Below, in pieces: positions 53,890 through 64,000 of a stretch of 64,000 nt of DNA. Below the pieces are notes generated by a model. That model was given only the letters and a program-made list of their open reading frames with translations, was not told where the DNA came from and ran no database searches. The position numbers and the translations under genes are program-made. The stretch's first letter is position 1. Each line of letters opens with the position of its first letter. Source of the DNA: Neomonachus schauinslandi (taxonomy: Eukaryota; Chordata; Mammalia; Carnivora; Phocidae); assembly GCF_002201575.2 (NCBI RefSeq), contig NC_058415.1, positions 62,926,614-62,990,613 on the forward strand. Direction: 5' to 3'.

Positions 53890-54262
53890 CACTTTTGCCT
53901 GAGGACTTTGCTGTTGATATTCCTTTTGCCTGGAAACTTCTTATCCCAGTTATTTATCCCCTCAGCTCCTTCAGGTCTTTACTGTCACTTTCAAAATAAT
54001 GCCTTAAAATTTCAGCCTTTTCCACCTTCCATCCCCTCTGCCCCTCTTCCACCTTAATCTTTCTTAATGCTTTTTTCCTGTTCCAAAGCACCTTTTCCTA
54101 TGTGACCTACTCTACATGTTGTTATCTGTCTCCTCTGCGTAGCTCCGAGAGGGCAGGGAATTTTGTTTGTTTTGCTCACCTCTCTATTGACTGTGCCTAG
54201 AATAGTGTCTGGCACAAAATTAGGTGCCCCTTACATATTTATTTGTAGAATGAATAACTGAA
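53890..54262 (+). repeat. L2 3' end
   Basis: 'ttccttttgcctggaaacttcttatccc', 'agctccgagagggcagggaattttg', 'gcctagaatagtgtctggcac', 'gaatgaataactgaatgaa'. Confidence 0.85.
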
Positions 54263-54264
54263 TG

Positions 54265-54640
54265 AACATAGAAACTGAGGAGAGCTGGGAAGGGTGGGTA
54301 TTCTAGGCCGAGGGAATGGAGATAGAAAAAGTACAAAGGTGGGGCAGCAGAGGGAATCTTTTGGGATATTAGGGTGTGGGGATTAAAGCAGGAGATGAGT
54401 CACAGTCACACGTTGCCACATTAGTGGAAGGCCTTGAAGGCTGCACAGAAGGTTTGGTACTTGCTCTGAAGACGAAGGGAAACTTAAAGGATTTGAGTGA
54501 CATCATGGTTTTGGAAAGCAAAGTCTAGCATTGATGAAGGTGATCGGGAGAAGAAAAGAGACTGAGAGCACAGGGACAGAGAATGACAGTGGATGTGGGG
54601 AGAACTGAGAGCCATTGTTTGGACTGCACAGTGTTTTTAA
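54265..54640 (-). repeat. L2, opposite strand
   Basis: 'ggtgggtattctaggccgaggg', 'aggccttgaaggctgcacagaaggtttggtacttgctctgaag', 'gagtgacatcatggttttgg'. Abuts the plus-strand L2 head to head. Confidence 0.75.
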
Positions 54641-55554
54641 AAATTGCATTGGTTACTAACCATTAAAAATTCAGAGGTTTCACTTAAAAGTCTGGATTAT
54701 AGTCTTCCCTTCTAAACTATGGAGGTATTGGCAACATTGGGCTCTTGTTTCTACATGGCAAAAGTCAGCCATAGCTGTCCACTGGGGCGTGAGCACTTCG
54801 CTTTGCCAATCCCCGCCCAGCTAGGCTTTCATTGATCTCGTTCTCCCTTAGTTTCTGGATCTTGTGCTGTAGGAGGTGGTGTGAAGTGTGATGCTTTTAA
54901 TTTGAGATGGAGAGCCTGTTTGGAGGAGAGTCAAATTGGTGTATATTTCTTTCCTCATTCCTGTTATTCACCATGACCAAATTGGATGCAAATCCTTATT
55001 TCTGCAGTGCCCAACCCTGAGCACCTCTCCTGCCAATCCTTCTTGCAACTTCTGTACTCCATTCTTTTCCTTCTCAACCCTTTCCTTGAATCCACCTTCT
55101 GCCTCTTCGTATTTGAAAGCTACCCTGCTATTTCTGATTTTACCATTTTCCTTGAAATGTTCTCTAATGATGTTTTTAGTATATCTATTTTTGCTTTATT
55201 AATTTTATATCTTAGTACTACCTTTCCCCCTCAACTTTCCCTCTTTTTTCCTCTTTCTACATTCTTTAGGTGGCAGCTGATCATTACGTGTCTTTTTCCT
55301 TACCATGAGAGGCATTTCAGATAAAATTCCTCTCATCGTTATAAAACATGTAAGTGTGGATATGTTACAGATACTTTGTTTTGTGGTTTTACATTATGAT
55401 TTAAGAATGGGTCATAGAATTTGTAGCTTTTTGTATTAAAATTCGGTGTCTCTCTGCATCCCAGTAGAACAGATTTTGTGTAAGATCATTGTAGTCCAGG
55501 AAAAGAAGTGTTACATCCTTGGCTTCTTAGTCCCCTGTTATATAAATATTAATT
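54641..55554. other. TMEFF1 intron 1, unassigned
   Basis: 54650-54870 may be an old repeat but I cannot name it. Pyrimidine-rich 55010-55270 holds short open frames without family features. Confidence 0.45.
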
Positions 55555-55760
55555 TTACTTAAAAATTTTTTTATTTTGACTTAATTTCAAACTTAGAGAA
55601 AAGTTCAGTAACATACACATGTTTCCCAGTTGTTAAGATTTTACCACATTTGCCTTATCATAGTTTCTTTCTGTATCTATCCCTATGTATCTGTCTGTCT
55701 AAATCTTTTCTCCTGAAACTGATTCTGCCAGGTTGGGTCCTACCAAAGGGAATAGTTTAA
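55555..55760. repeat. Old L1 3' fragment
   Basis: 'ttaatttcaaacttagagaaaagttcagtaacatacac', 'tgttaagattttaccacatttgcc'. Confidence 0.6.
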
Positions 55761-55798
55761 TTTATGCTTTATATCAGTTCCATACTTTTTAATTCTTT

Positions 55799-56012
55799 TT
55801 TTTTTTTTTTAAGATTTTATTTATTTGACAGAGAAAGACACAGCGAGAGAGGGAACACAAGCAGGGGGAGTGGGAGAGGGAGAAGCAGGCTTCCCGCGGA
55901 GCAGGGAGCCCGATGCGGGGCTCCATGCTCCATGCGGGGCTTGATCCCAGGACGCTGGGATCATGACCTGAGCCGAAGGCAGATGCTTAACGCCTGAGCC
56001 ACCCAGGCGCCC
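55799..56012 (-). repeat. CAN-SINE with internal duplication
   Basis: Minus copy. 15-bp TSD actttttaattcttt at 55784-55798 and 56013-56027. About 18 bp is inserted where 'atgcggggct' occurs twice (55914 and 55933). Confidence 0.95.
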
Positions 56013-56218
56013 ACTTTTTAATTCTTTGTTTTGTCATCTCCAGTTAATGAAATAGTGAAGCCTCCAATTACAATGATAATAGGTTTATTTTGCATAGTTT
56101 TTCAGTTTTTCTTATAGTTTTGTTATTCTATTTGGGACATACGCATTGAATTTTATTTATTTCATTTTTTTTTCTTGTGCTTTTATTTTTGTGTAGGATG
56201 GATTTAAAGTGTCTCCTG

Positions 56219-56423
56219 TAGGGGCGCCTGGGTGGCTCAGTTGGCTAAGTGTCTGACTTGATTTAGGCTCAGATCATGATCTTGGGGTCGTGGGATGGAA
56301 CACCCTGTGGGGCTCCACACTGAGCGTGGAGCCCACTTCGGATTCCACCCCCTACCCCACCCCACCCCACTCGCATGTATGTGCCTTCTCTCTCTCTCTC
56401 TTTCTCTCAAAAAAACGAAAACA
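56219..56423 (+). repeat. CAN-SINE, older form
   Basis: Plus copy with 'gctccacactgagcgtggagcc' body. TSD aaagtgtctcctg (56206-56218) and aaagtatctcctg (56424-56436). Confidence 0.94.
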
Positions 56424-56490
56424 AAAGTATCTCCTGAAGTCATAATGATGTCCATCCTTTTTTTGGATTTGTGTTTGTCTTGTAGTTTTT

Positions 56491-56691
56491 TGTTTTTTGT
56501 TTTTTTAGATTTTATTTATTTATTTGAGACAGAGAGAATGAGAGACAGAGAGCATGAGAGGGAGGAGGGTCAGAGGGAGAAGCAGACTCCCTGCCGAGCA
56601 GGGAGCCCGATGCGGGACTCGATCCAGGGACTCCAGGATCATGACCTGAGCCGAAGGCAGTCGCTTAACCAACTGAGCCACCCAGGCGCAC
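56491..56691 (-). repeat. CAN-SINE
   Basis: Minus copy. Perfect 15-bp TSD tgtcttgtagttttt at 56476-56490 and 56692-56706. Confidence 0.95.
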
Positions 56692-56829
56692 TGTCTTGTA
56701 GTTTTTAAATGTTGGGATTTGTTTACCAATACAGATATAGACTATTTGTTTTTATAAGCATTCACCCACTTACATTAAATGAAGTAATTATGAAATTTGT
56801 GCTACCCTCCATCATCATCCTCATTTTTT

Positions 56830-57490
56830 AAAGTGTATAATCCAGTATTTTTTAGTAGTATGGACACAAGATTGTACACCCATCACCACAATCAGTTGTA
56901 GAACATTTTCGTCCTACTCCAAAGAAACTTCATACTCTTTAGCGTTCACTCCCCAAACCCCAGTCCCCCAGCTCTAGGCAGCCACTAATATACCTTTTGC
57001 TGTATATCTGCCTATTTTGGACATTTCCTATAAATGGAGTTATACAATATGTGGTCTTTTGTGATTGGCTTCTTTCATTTCGCGTATTTTCAAGGTTCAT
57101 CCATGTTGTAGCATGTGTCCGTGTTTCATACCCATTTTATGTTTGAATAATATCAAATTACATGGATATATGTGCATACTACATTCCGTTTATCCATTTA
57201 TCAGGTGATGGACATTTGGGTTGTTTTCTTTTTTTTTGGCTATTATGAATAATGCTTCTATGAAAATTCATGTACAAATTTATGTGTGGACATATGTTTT
57301 CAGTTCTCTTATACCTAGGAGTAGAATTGCTGGGTCATATGGTAAACCCTACGTTTAACATTTTGAGGATCTGCCAAACTGTACTCCAAAGTGGCTGCAC
57401 CATTTTACATTTTCACCAGCAATGTGTGAGGGTTCCAATTTCTCCACATCCTGGTCAACACTCATTACTGTCTTTTTTTTATTATAACCA
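56830..57490 (-). repeat. Old L1 (L1M-type) 3' region
   Basis: Same segment as at 51640-52100 ('ctataaatggagttatacaatatgtgg', 'atggacatttgggttgtt', 'gtagaattgctgggtcatatgg'), independently inserted. Confidence 0.85.
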
Positions 57491-58110
57491 ACCATTTCAT
57501 TTTTTTAAATCCCTCATTTCCCCTGTATATGTAGTTTCTTTAATGGAATTTAAATTCTTAGTTTCTTTTAAGGGAGATAATGTCAACCCATTTATCCCCT
57601 TCCTCCTTCTCCCCTCCCCCCCCCTTTTCATTGTTAGAAACATTGTTTTAACAGAACTATTTTCATTATTCCTACAATTAGTTCCATTATTAGCTTCTCT
57701 CATGGGATAAATGAGGCATTTAGGAGTTGGCATACATTCTCTTCTCATGCACTTTGAAATTCTGTTTAAATCTTAAAATTCCCTTAGTATTTGCTTTCAG
57801 TTTATTAGATGCTTTACTGTTAATCCTTTGTTACTATTTGAATCAATTTCTTTTTTACAGGTGTCATGTATTTTTCATGGCTCAGTTGTCTCATCATTTT
57901 TTGAAAAGTCATTTCAGGTTCTGAAGTTCTTAACACATTCTTCTGCCTTCAGAAACTTTGGCAGGTATTATGTTTTCAGGTACAGTTCCATTTCTCTTAT
58001 TTTTGTGCAGACATTCTGAGTTTTTCTCTTCCATGGTTAAAAAGAAAAAAGAAAAACCCACACTTTTTTTTTGTTGTTGTTGTTATAAAGGCAGTATTTT
58101 TTTGATGTAA
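57491..58110. other. TMEFF1 intron 1, unassigned
   Basis: Likely more diverged L1 (reverse), but without firm landmarks. Contains a C-rich tract at 57613-57624. Confidence 0.45.
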
Positions 58111-58127
58111 AGAACTTGAGGAATATG

Positions 58128-58319
58128 ACGCGCCTGGGTGGCTTAGTCGTTAAGCGTCTGCCTTCGGCCCAGGTCATGATCCCGGGGTCCTGGGATCGAG
58201 CCTTGCATCGGGCTCCCTGCTCCGCGGGAAGCCCTCTTCCACTCACCCTGCTTGTGTTTCCTCTCTCGCTGTCTCTCTCTTTGTCAAATAAATAAATAAA
58301 ATCTTTTAATAAAAAAAAA
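58128..58319 (+). repeat. CAN-SINE
   Basis: Plus copy, young type. Perfect 17-bp TSD agaacttgaggaatatg at 58111-58127 and 58320-58336. Confidence 0.95.
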
Positions 58320-58449
58320 AGAACTTGAGGAATATGGAAAAATACAAAGAAGAAATCTGTGATGATTGCCATTCTCCCCAGTAATATCTTAATGTTTATG
58401 CTGAAATTGCTTCATTTTATCCCACAAAAATTTTGAACTTTTTTCTTTT

Positions 58450-58610
58450 TTAAAATATTCTATTTATTTTTGTGAGAGAGCTCATGAGCCGGGGGGGGGG
58501 GGGTAGTGGCAGAGGGAGAAGCAGACTCCCCGCTGAGCAGGGAGCCCTGGGATTATGATCCAACCTGAGGGCAGATGCCCAACCAACTGAGCCACCCACC
58601 CACCCACCCC
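58450..58610 (-). repeat. CAN-SINE, rearranged
   Basis: Minus copy lacking part of the middle. It carries a 13-G tract at 58491-58503 and an expanded (ACCC)n head end. TSD not found. Confidence 0.88.
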
Positions 58611-58930
58611 TCTTTTGGAATTTTTAAGTTTATTTTGCCTTGTTAGCTTTAATACTGTTTTGCAAGTGAATCTAAACTGCTGATATTTCTGTATCAGTTC
58701 TGTTGTTTATGGCCTAAATGATACATTTAGGTTCCTCATTGTTCACAAGTCATTTTAGTCCGTGTTTAGTGTCCTGTGTTCATTTTTTTCATACTTTTTT
58801 TTTCTTTAAAGTGGTTTAAGGTATTTTTTTTTTTTCTTTAGGTGGTGCTGTGTGTTTACCTTTATTGGTCCCTTCTTTAAGTTCAGATCATAAGTATTTC
58901 CTAATTATTGCTTAATTAGACCTAGGGATT

Positions 58931-59121
58931 TTTTTTTTTTAAGATTTTATTTACTTATTTGACAGACACAGCGAGAGAGGGAACACAAGCAGGGGGAGTG
59001 GGAGAGGGAGAAGCAGGCCTCCGTCAGAGCAGGGAGCCCGATGCGGGGCTCGATCCTAGGACCCTGGGATCATGACCGGAGCCAAAGGCAGACGCTTAAT
59101 GACTGAGCCACCCAGGCGCCC
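58931..59121 (-). repeat. CAN-SINE
   Basis: Minus copy, young type. The flanks (agggatt and gggatgatt) give only a doubtful TSD. 58611-58930 is unassigned T-rich sequence. Confidence 0.94.
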
Positions 59122-59205
59122 GGGATGATTTTTTTATTTTTTATTCTTCACTATTTTACAGCTGTTTCCTGGGGTTGTGATTGTGTCTTTTTAAAGTTTT
59201 GGTTT

Positions 59206-59404
59206 TGGGAGCACCTGGGTGGCTCAGTCAATTAAGTATCTAACTTTGGCTCAGGTCATTATCCCAGGGTCCTGGGATTGAGCCCCATGTGGGGCTCTCT
59301 GTTCAGGGGGGAGTCTGCTTGTCTCTCACCGTCTGCCCCCTCCCACTTGTGCTCTCTCTGTCTCTCTTTCTCAAATAAATAAAATCTTTAAAAAAAAAAA
59401 AAGG
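59206..59404 (+). repeat. CAN-SINE
   Basis: Plus copy. TSD taaagttttggtt at 59192-59204 and 59405-59417. Confidence 0.95.
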
Positions 59405-59643
59405 TAAAGTTTTGGTTGTTTCACCTAAAGAGGAAAAGTATCCTGTATAGTTTCCATTGCTCTTTTGTAAAGATCTCATTTACTCCTTGAAAACCTATGA
59501 GAGATTATTATACCCATTTTTACTCCAGGGAACTGGGGAGAGACTTAGTGCTTGCCCAATACCATAGAGTTATTTAATCAAATAATTGGAACTGCAAGTC
59601 TGAAACTCTTCCTAATGCAGCAGAATTTTGTGAAGTCCTTTTT

Positions 59644-59844
59644 TTATTTTTTTAAGATTTTATTTGAGAGAGCGCGTGCGAGAGAGTGAGAGTGAGAGAG
59701 AGAGCACAAGCAGGGTGAGGGGCAGAGGGAGAAGCGGGCTCTCTGCTGAGCAGGCAGCCCAATGCAGGGCTCAATCCTGGGACTCCGGGATCATGACCTG
59801 ACCTGAAGGCAGACACTTAACCAACTGAGCCACCTAGGCACCCC
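59644..59844 (-). repeat. CAN-SINE
   Basis: Minus copy. Perfect 15-bp TSD tgtgaagtccttttt at 59629-59643 and 59845-59859. Flanking 59460-59628 is a diverged MIR ('cattttactccagggaactgg', 'ccaataccatagag'). Confidence 0.95.
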
Positions 59845-60049
59845 TGTGAAGTCCTTTTTAAATGCTCTTTTAAAATAATGTCAGGTTCTCCAGTGCCAAC
59901 TTGTAGCTTGTTTTGTAGATTTTTGTCTTTGTGGGTGATTTTCCTGGATTCTGGCTATTGCCTATTCACTTAGTGTTGCAGACACTAAGGAATAGTGGTT
60001 AAAAATTGAGCCAAAAGGCGATATTGTGTTTAGATTTACTTATTTATAT

Positions 60050-60540
60050 TTAAAAAATTTTGATGGAGGAAATGTGCTAATTGTACTTGTAAAAATCTTA
60101 AAATACGTATGTAAACATGTGTATGTTGTAAAACATAAGTTGGATTATAGCCCTGTATAGTTTTATAACCTGCTTTTCTTCACTTCATAGTGGATCTTTG
60201 TCTTTCCATATCAGTATATGCGTTTCTACTATATACTTTCATGGCTGCATAGTATTTCATCAATAATTTATTTAATTCCCAACAGATGGATACTTAGGCC
60301 ATTTTCTACTTTGCTGTTATAAAAAATGGTCCTGTTAACAATCATGTATGCATACATGTTTTTTCCTTCTGTCCTTATTATAATTTCCTAGAAATAGAAT
60401 TATTGGGTTAAAGGATAAAGGTTTATAAAACTTCGTTATATACTGCCACATTATTCCGTGAGAGGTTCTGCCAATTTACACTCTCATGGTTGGTTTGAGT
60501 GCTCATTTTCCATACCTTCTCTAGTACTGGTGTAATAATC
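60050..60540 (-). repeat. Old L1 (L1M-type) fragment
   Basis: 'catggctgcatagtatttcatc', 'agatggatacttaggccattttctac', 'tagaaatagaattattgggttaaagg', 'gttctgccaatttacactctc'. Confidence 0.75.
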
Positions 60541-60544
60541 ATAA

Positions 60545-60780
60545 AAAAAGCTAACAGTATGGCACTTATGATGTGTCATGCAGTGCTCTGAGTGCTTTCC
60601 ATATCTTTATTCTCTGCCAACATTATGAGATAGGTACTTTTATTGTCTCCATTTTACAGATGAGGAAATAGAGGTAGAGAGTGGTAAATTACTAAGGTCA
60701 CAGAGCTGATAAGTACAGAGCCAGGGTACTGGTCTAGGCAGTGTTGTCCTAGGGCCTGCCTCTTAGACATCAGATGATAA
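60545..60780 (-). repeat. MIR
   Basis: 'cattttacagatgaggaaatagaggtagagagtgg' and 'aaggtcacagagctgataag'. Good reverse match. Confidence 0.88.
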
Positions 60781-60849
60781 TGCCTGTTCATTTTTCTTTG
60801 TTTCGTTTTTTTCAAAATTTAATAGGGTTTTATCTGATTTTAAAATTAT

Positions 60850-61200
60850 TTTTGCTTTTTATTGAGACATAATTCACATAATGTAAAGTTTACCATTTTA
60901 AAGTGTATAGTTCAGTGGTTTTTAATATATTCAATATGTTGTATAACCATCACTGCTGTCTACTATATAATTATAGAACATTTCCATCACTCCAAAAAGA
61001 ATTTCCATACCTATTAACAGTCAACCCCCATACTTCTCTGCTCCCATGCTCTGACAACCATAGAGAGACTGCATCTTAATGGATTTACTTATTCTGGACA
61101 TTTCATATAAATGGAAAAATACAATATGTGGCCTTTTGTGCCTGGCTTCGTTCACCTAACATAATTTTTTTCAAGATTCTTAGATGCTGTAGCACATATT
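60850..61200 (-). repeat. Old L1 (L1M-type) 3' UTR
   Basis: 'gagacataattcacataatgtaaagtttaccattttaaagtgtatagttcagtgg' and 'ttatataaatgg'-type sequence to 'gctgtagcaca'. Third independent copy of this segment in TMEFF1 intron 1. Confidence 0.85.
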
Positions 61201-62069
61201 TGTTTTATCTGATTTAAAAAATAAGACAAGTTCATTATAAAACTCAGACAATTCAGAAAAATACAGAATAAAGAAGAAAGTTCAAATTCCACCAAGCGAT
61301 AACTGTGGTTCATATTTTCATGTATATACTTTTCAGATTTTTGCATATAGGCATTAAAAAGTCGTTTGTGTCATACATTTAAAAAAATCTGCCTTTTAAA
61401 AAACAATGTGTTATGTCAGGAAATATGGAGATTCTTCATCAGTCTTTTTAATAACTGCAACATAACAGTTTATGGATCTGCAAGAGGAAAAACACAGGTT
61501 TGCCAAGACAGAAAAAGAAGTAGGAGAGAGTATTGCAGTTTGGAATCTATGATTAGGACTAGATAGGCCTGGGAAGACCCTGAGTGCCTTTACTATCCAG
61601 CTCAGGATCTGGGTCTTGCCTTGTTTCTGATCCTGCAGTAGACCATCCTCCCCATCACCTTGCCTGAAGCAGAGGCATTTAGGATGGAATCAGCAGAGAA
61701 TGATTGTAGGTGTTGGGTGGAGGATTGACACTTTCAAAGTGGTACTTAACAGAGGGTAGCTTGGCAGTAGTATGTAGCATGGGATGAAAAATACCAGAGT
61801 CAGATAATTGTGTGGCATATGTGAAATTTTTTTGTTAAATATAGCTTAGAGAGTTTTAGTCATCTCTGCCATTAATGCTTTTTAATATTAATGTAAACTA
61901 CTTTTGGTTTTATATCATGAAATACTGAGTACAGTTTATTTTCCGTCTCATATCTTTATGGTAGAGGATAACTAATATAATATGGTTCATGAACAAGTTG
62001 AAGAGAATTTAATTTCTAATTCTTCTCATTGCTTAGACTCAAGTCAATATTTACTAAATCTGTTTGATT
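61201..62069. other. TMEFF1 intron 1, unassigned
   Basis: 61210-61420 may be L1-like ('tcattataaaactcagacaattcagaaaaatacag'). 61560-62069 has nothing recognised. Confidence 0.45.
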
Positions 62070-62359
62070 TTTAAAAAAATTTTTTTATTGTTATGTTAAT
62101 CCCTATACATTACATCATTAGTTTTAGATATAGTGTTCCATGATTCATTGTTTGTGCATAACACCCGGTGCTCCATGCAGAACGTGCCCTCCTCAGTACC
62201 CATCACCAGGCTAACCCATCTTCCCACCCCCCTCCCCTCTAGAACCCTCAGTTTGTTTTTCAGAGTCCATCGTCTCTCATGGTTCGTCTACCCCTCCGAT
62301 TCCCCCCCTTCATTCTTCCCCTCCCGCTATCTTCTTTTTTTTTTTTTTCTTAACATATA

Positions 62360-62759
62360 NNNNNNNNNNNNNNNNNNNNNNNNNNNNNNNNNNNNNNNNN
62401 NNNNNNNNNNNNNNNNNNNNNNNNNNNNNNNNNNNNNNNNNNNNNNNNNNNNNNNNNNNNNNNNNNNNNNNNNNNNNNNNNNNNNNNNNNNNNNNNNNNN
62501 NNNNNNNNNNNNNNNNNNNNNNNNNNNNNNNNNNNNNNNNNNNNNNNNNNNNNNNNNNNNNNNNNNNNNNNNNNNNNNNNNNNNNNNNNNNNNNNNNNNN
62601 NNNNNNNNNNNNNNNNNNNNNNNNNNNNNNNNNNNNNNNNNNNNNNNNNNNNNNNNNNNNNNNNNNNNNNNNNNNNNNNNNNNNNNNNNNNNNNNNNNNN
62701 NNNNNNNNNNNNNNNNNNNNNNNNNNNNNNNNNNNNNNNNNNNNNNNNNNNNNNNNNNN
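62360..62759. other. Assembly gap (400 N) inside L1
   Basis: It separates the L1 3' UTR from ORF2 codons about 200 residues before the expected ORF2 end, so more than 400 bp is probably missing. Confidence 0.99.
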
Positions 62760-63397
62760 TCCCTTGCCTTTGGCGATGTTTCTAGGAAGAAGTTGCTGCG
62801 GCTGAGGTCGAAGAGGTTGCTGCCTGTGTTCTCCTTTAGGATTTTCATGGACTCCTGTCTCACATTGAGGTCTTTCAACCATTTGGAGTCTATTTTTGTG
62901 TGTGGTGTAAGGAAGTGGTCCAGTTTCATTCTGCATGTGGCTATCTAATTTTCCCAACACCATTTGTTGAAGAGACTGTCTTTTTTCCATTGGACATTCT
63001 TTCCTGCTTTGTCAAAGATGAGTTGACCATAGATTTGAGGGTCCATTTCTGGGCTCTCTGTTCTGTTCCATTGATCTATGTGTCTGTTTTTGTGCCAGTA
63101 CCATACTGTCTTGATGATGACAGCTTTGTAATAGAGCTTGAAGTCCGGAATTGTGATGCCGCCAGCGTTGCTTTTCTTTTTCAACATTCCTCTGGCTATT
63201 CGGGGTCTTTTCTGGTTCCATACAAATTTTAGGATGATTTGTTCCATTTCTTTGAAAAAAGTGGATGGTATTTTGATGGGGATTGCATTGAATGTGTAGA
63301 TTGCTGTAGGTAGCATTGACATCTTCACAATATTTGTTCTTCCAATCCATGAGCATGGAACGTTTTTCCATTTCTTTGTGTCTTCCTCAATTTCTTT

Positions 63398-63600
63398 TCT
63401 TTTTTTTTTTTTTTTAAAGATTTTATTTATTTATTTGAGAGAGAGAGAATGAGAGAGAGCACATGAGAGTGGGGACGGTCAGAGGGAGAAGCAGACTCCC
63501 TGCCGAGCAGGGAGCCCGATGTGGGACTCGATCCCGGGACTCCAGGATCATGACCTGAGCCGAAGGTAGTCGCTTAACCAACTGAGCCACCCAGGCGCCC
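63398..63600 (-). repeat. CAN-SINE nested in L1 ORF2
   Basis: Minus copy. Perfect 16-bp TSD cttcctcaatttcttt at 63382-63397 and 63601-63616. The L1 reading resumes on both sides. Confidence 0.96.
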
Positions 63601-64000
63601 CTTCCTCAATTTCTTTCATGAGTATTTTCTAGTTTTCTGAGTACAGATCCTTTGTCTCTTTGGTTAGATTTATTCCTAGGTCTTACGGTTTTGGGTGCAA
63701 TTGTAAATGGGATCGACTCCTTAATTTCTCTTTCTTCTGTCTTGTTTTTGGTGTATAGGAATGCCACTGACTTCTTCTGTGCATTGATTTTATATCCTGC
63801 CAGTTGACTGAATTCCTGTATGAGTTCTAACAGTTCTGGGGTGGAGTCTTTTGGGTTTTCCACATAAAGTATCATATCATCTGCAGAGATTGAGAGTTTG
63901 ACTTCTTCTTTGCTGATTCAGATGCCTTTTATTTCTTTCTGTTGTCTGATTGCTGTGGCTAGGACTTCTAATACTATGTTGAATGGCAGTGGTGATAGTG

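Larger units (their letters stand above)
62070..64000 (-). mobile_element. Carnivore L1, 3' part, broken ORF2
   Basis: Minus-strand L1 continuing beyond the window. From its 3' end: T-rich tail and 3' UTR (62070-62359, same subfamily as 12908-13322), gap, then ORF2. Reverse-transcriptase C-terminal residues are readable at 62945-63380 (KMSMLPTAIYTFNAIPIKIP...) and at 63606-63900, including the catalytic ADD(M) at about 63873-63884. Broken by a stop at 63918-63920, a frameshift near 63685, a stop at 62945-62947 and a nested SINE. It cannot encode active ORF2. Confidence 0.93.

Noticed and set aside
63606..63875. Possible host gene exon on the minus strand
   Set aside because: Residues are L1 ORF2 reverse transcriptase, with frameshift and nested SINE; retroelement, not a host gene.

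Overview
The window is nuclear DNA from a carnivore, most likely an arctoid caniform (seal, bear or mustelid group; the exact family cannot be told from here). This rests on about 46 tRNA-Lys-derived CAN-SINEs (heads reading GGCGCCTGGGTGGCTCAG), carnivore-type L1 3' ends, and the intron/exon structure of two recognisable vertebrate genes. Three runs of exactly 400 N are placeholder gaps.

Layout. A GC-rich segment next to the first gap (1303-1427) looks like the untranslated first exon of MSANTD3. The coding exons follow on the + strand at 15152-15569 and 23813-24222. Joined in phase they give 275 residues, the length known for this Myb/SANT-domain protein. About 21 kb downstream a large CpG island (about 44580-45780) holds the first coding exon of TMEFF1 (45306-45501: signal peptide and glycine-rich N terminus). 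The rest of the window is the start of TMEFF1 intron 1. The order MSANTD3 then TMEFF1 on one strand is the conserved mammalian arrangement (human 9q31). Both genes end the relevant exon in phase 1, so the known MSANTD3-TMEFF1 read-through splice is possible here too.

Everything else is intronic or intergenic. It is an archive of retroelements: CAN-SINEs in both orientations, many with intact target-site duplications (TSDs); ancient MIR and L2 copies, including a roughly 2-kb L2 fragment at 35600-37645; old and young L1 fragments; an MLT1-type solo LTR; hAT-type DNA transposons; and a CR1/L3 LINE fossil. The right edge (62070-64000) is a dead minus-strand L1 with ORF2 nonsense codons and a nested SINE.

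I see no unknown protein system. The most interesting structures are two small L1 insertions that seem to carry 3'-transduced DNA (one also twin-primed), a target site hit twice by SINEs so that three copies of it remain, a degenerate minisatellite just inside TMEFF1 intron 1, and an upstream start codon in the likely MSANTD3 leader that would open a frame overlapping the main coding sequence.
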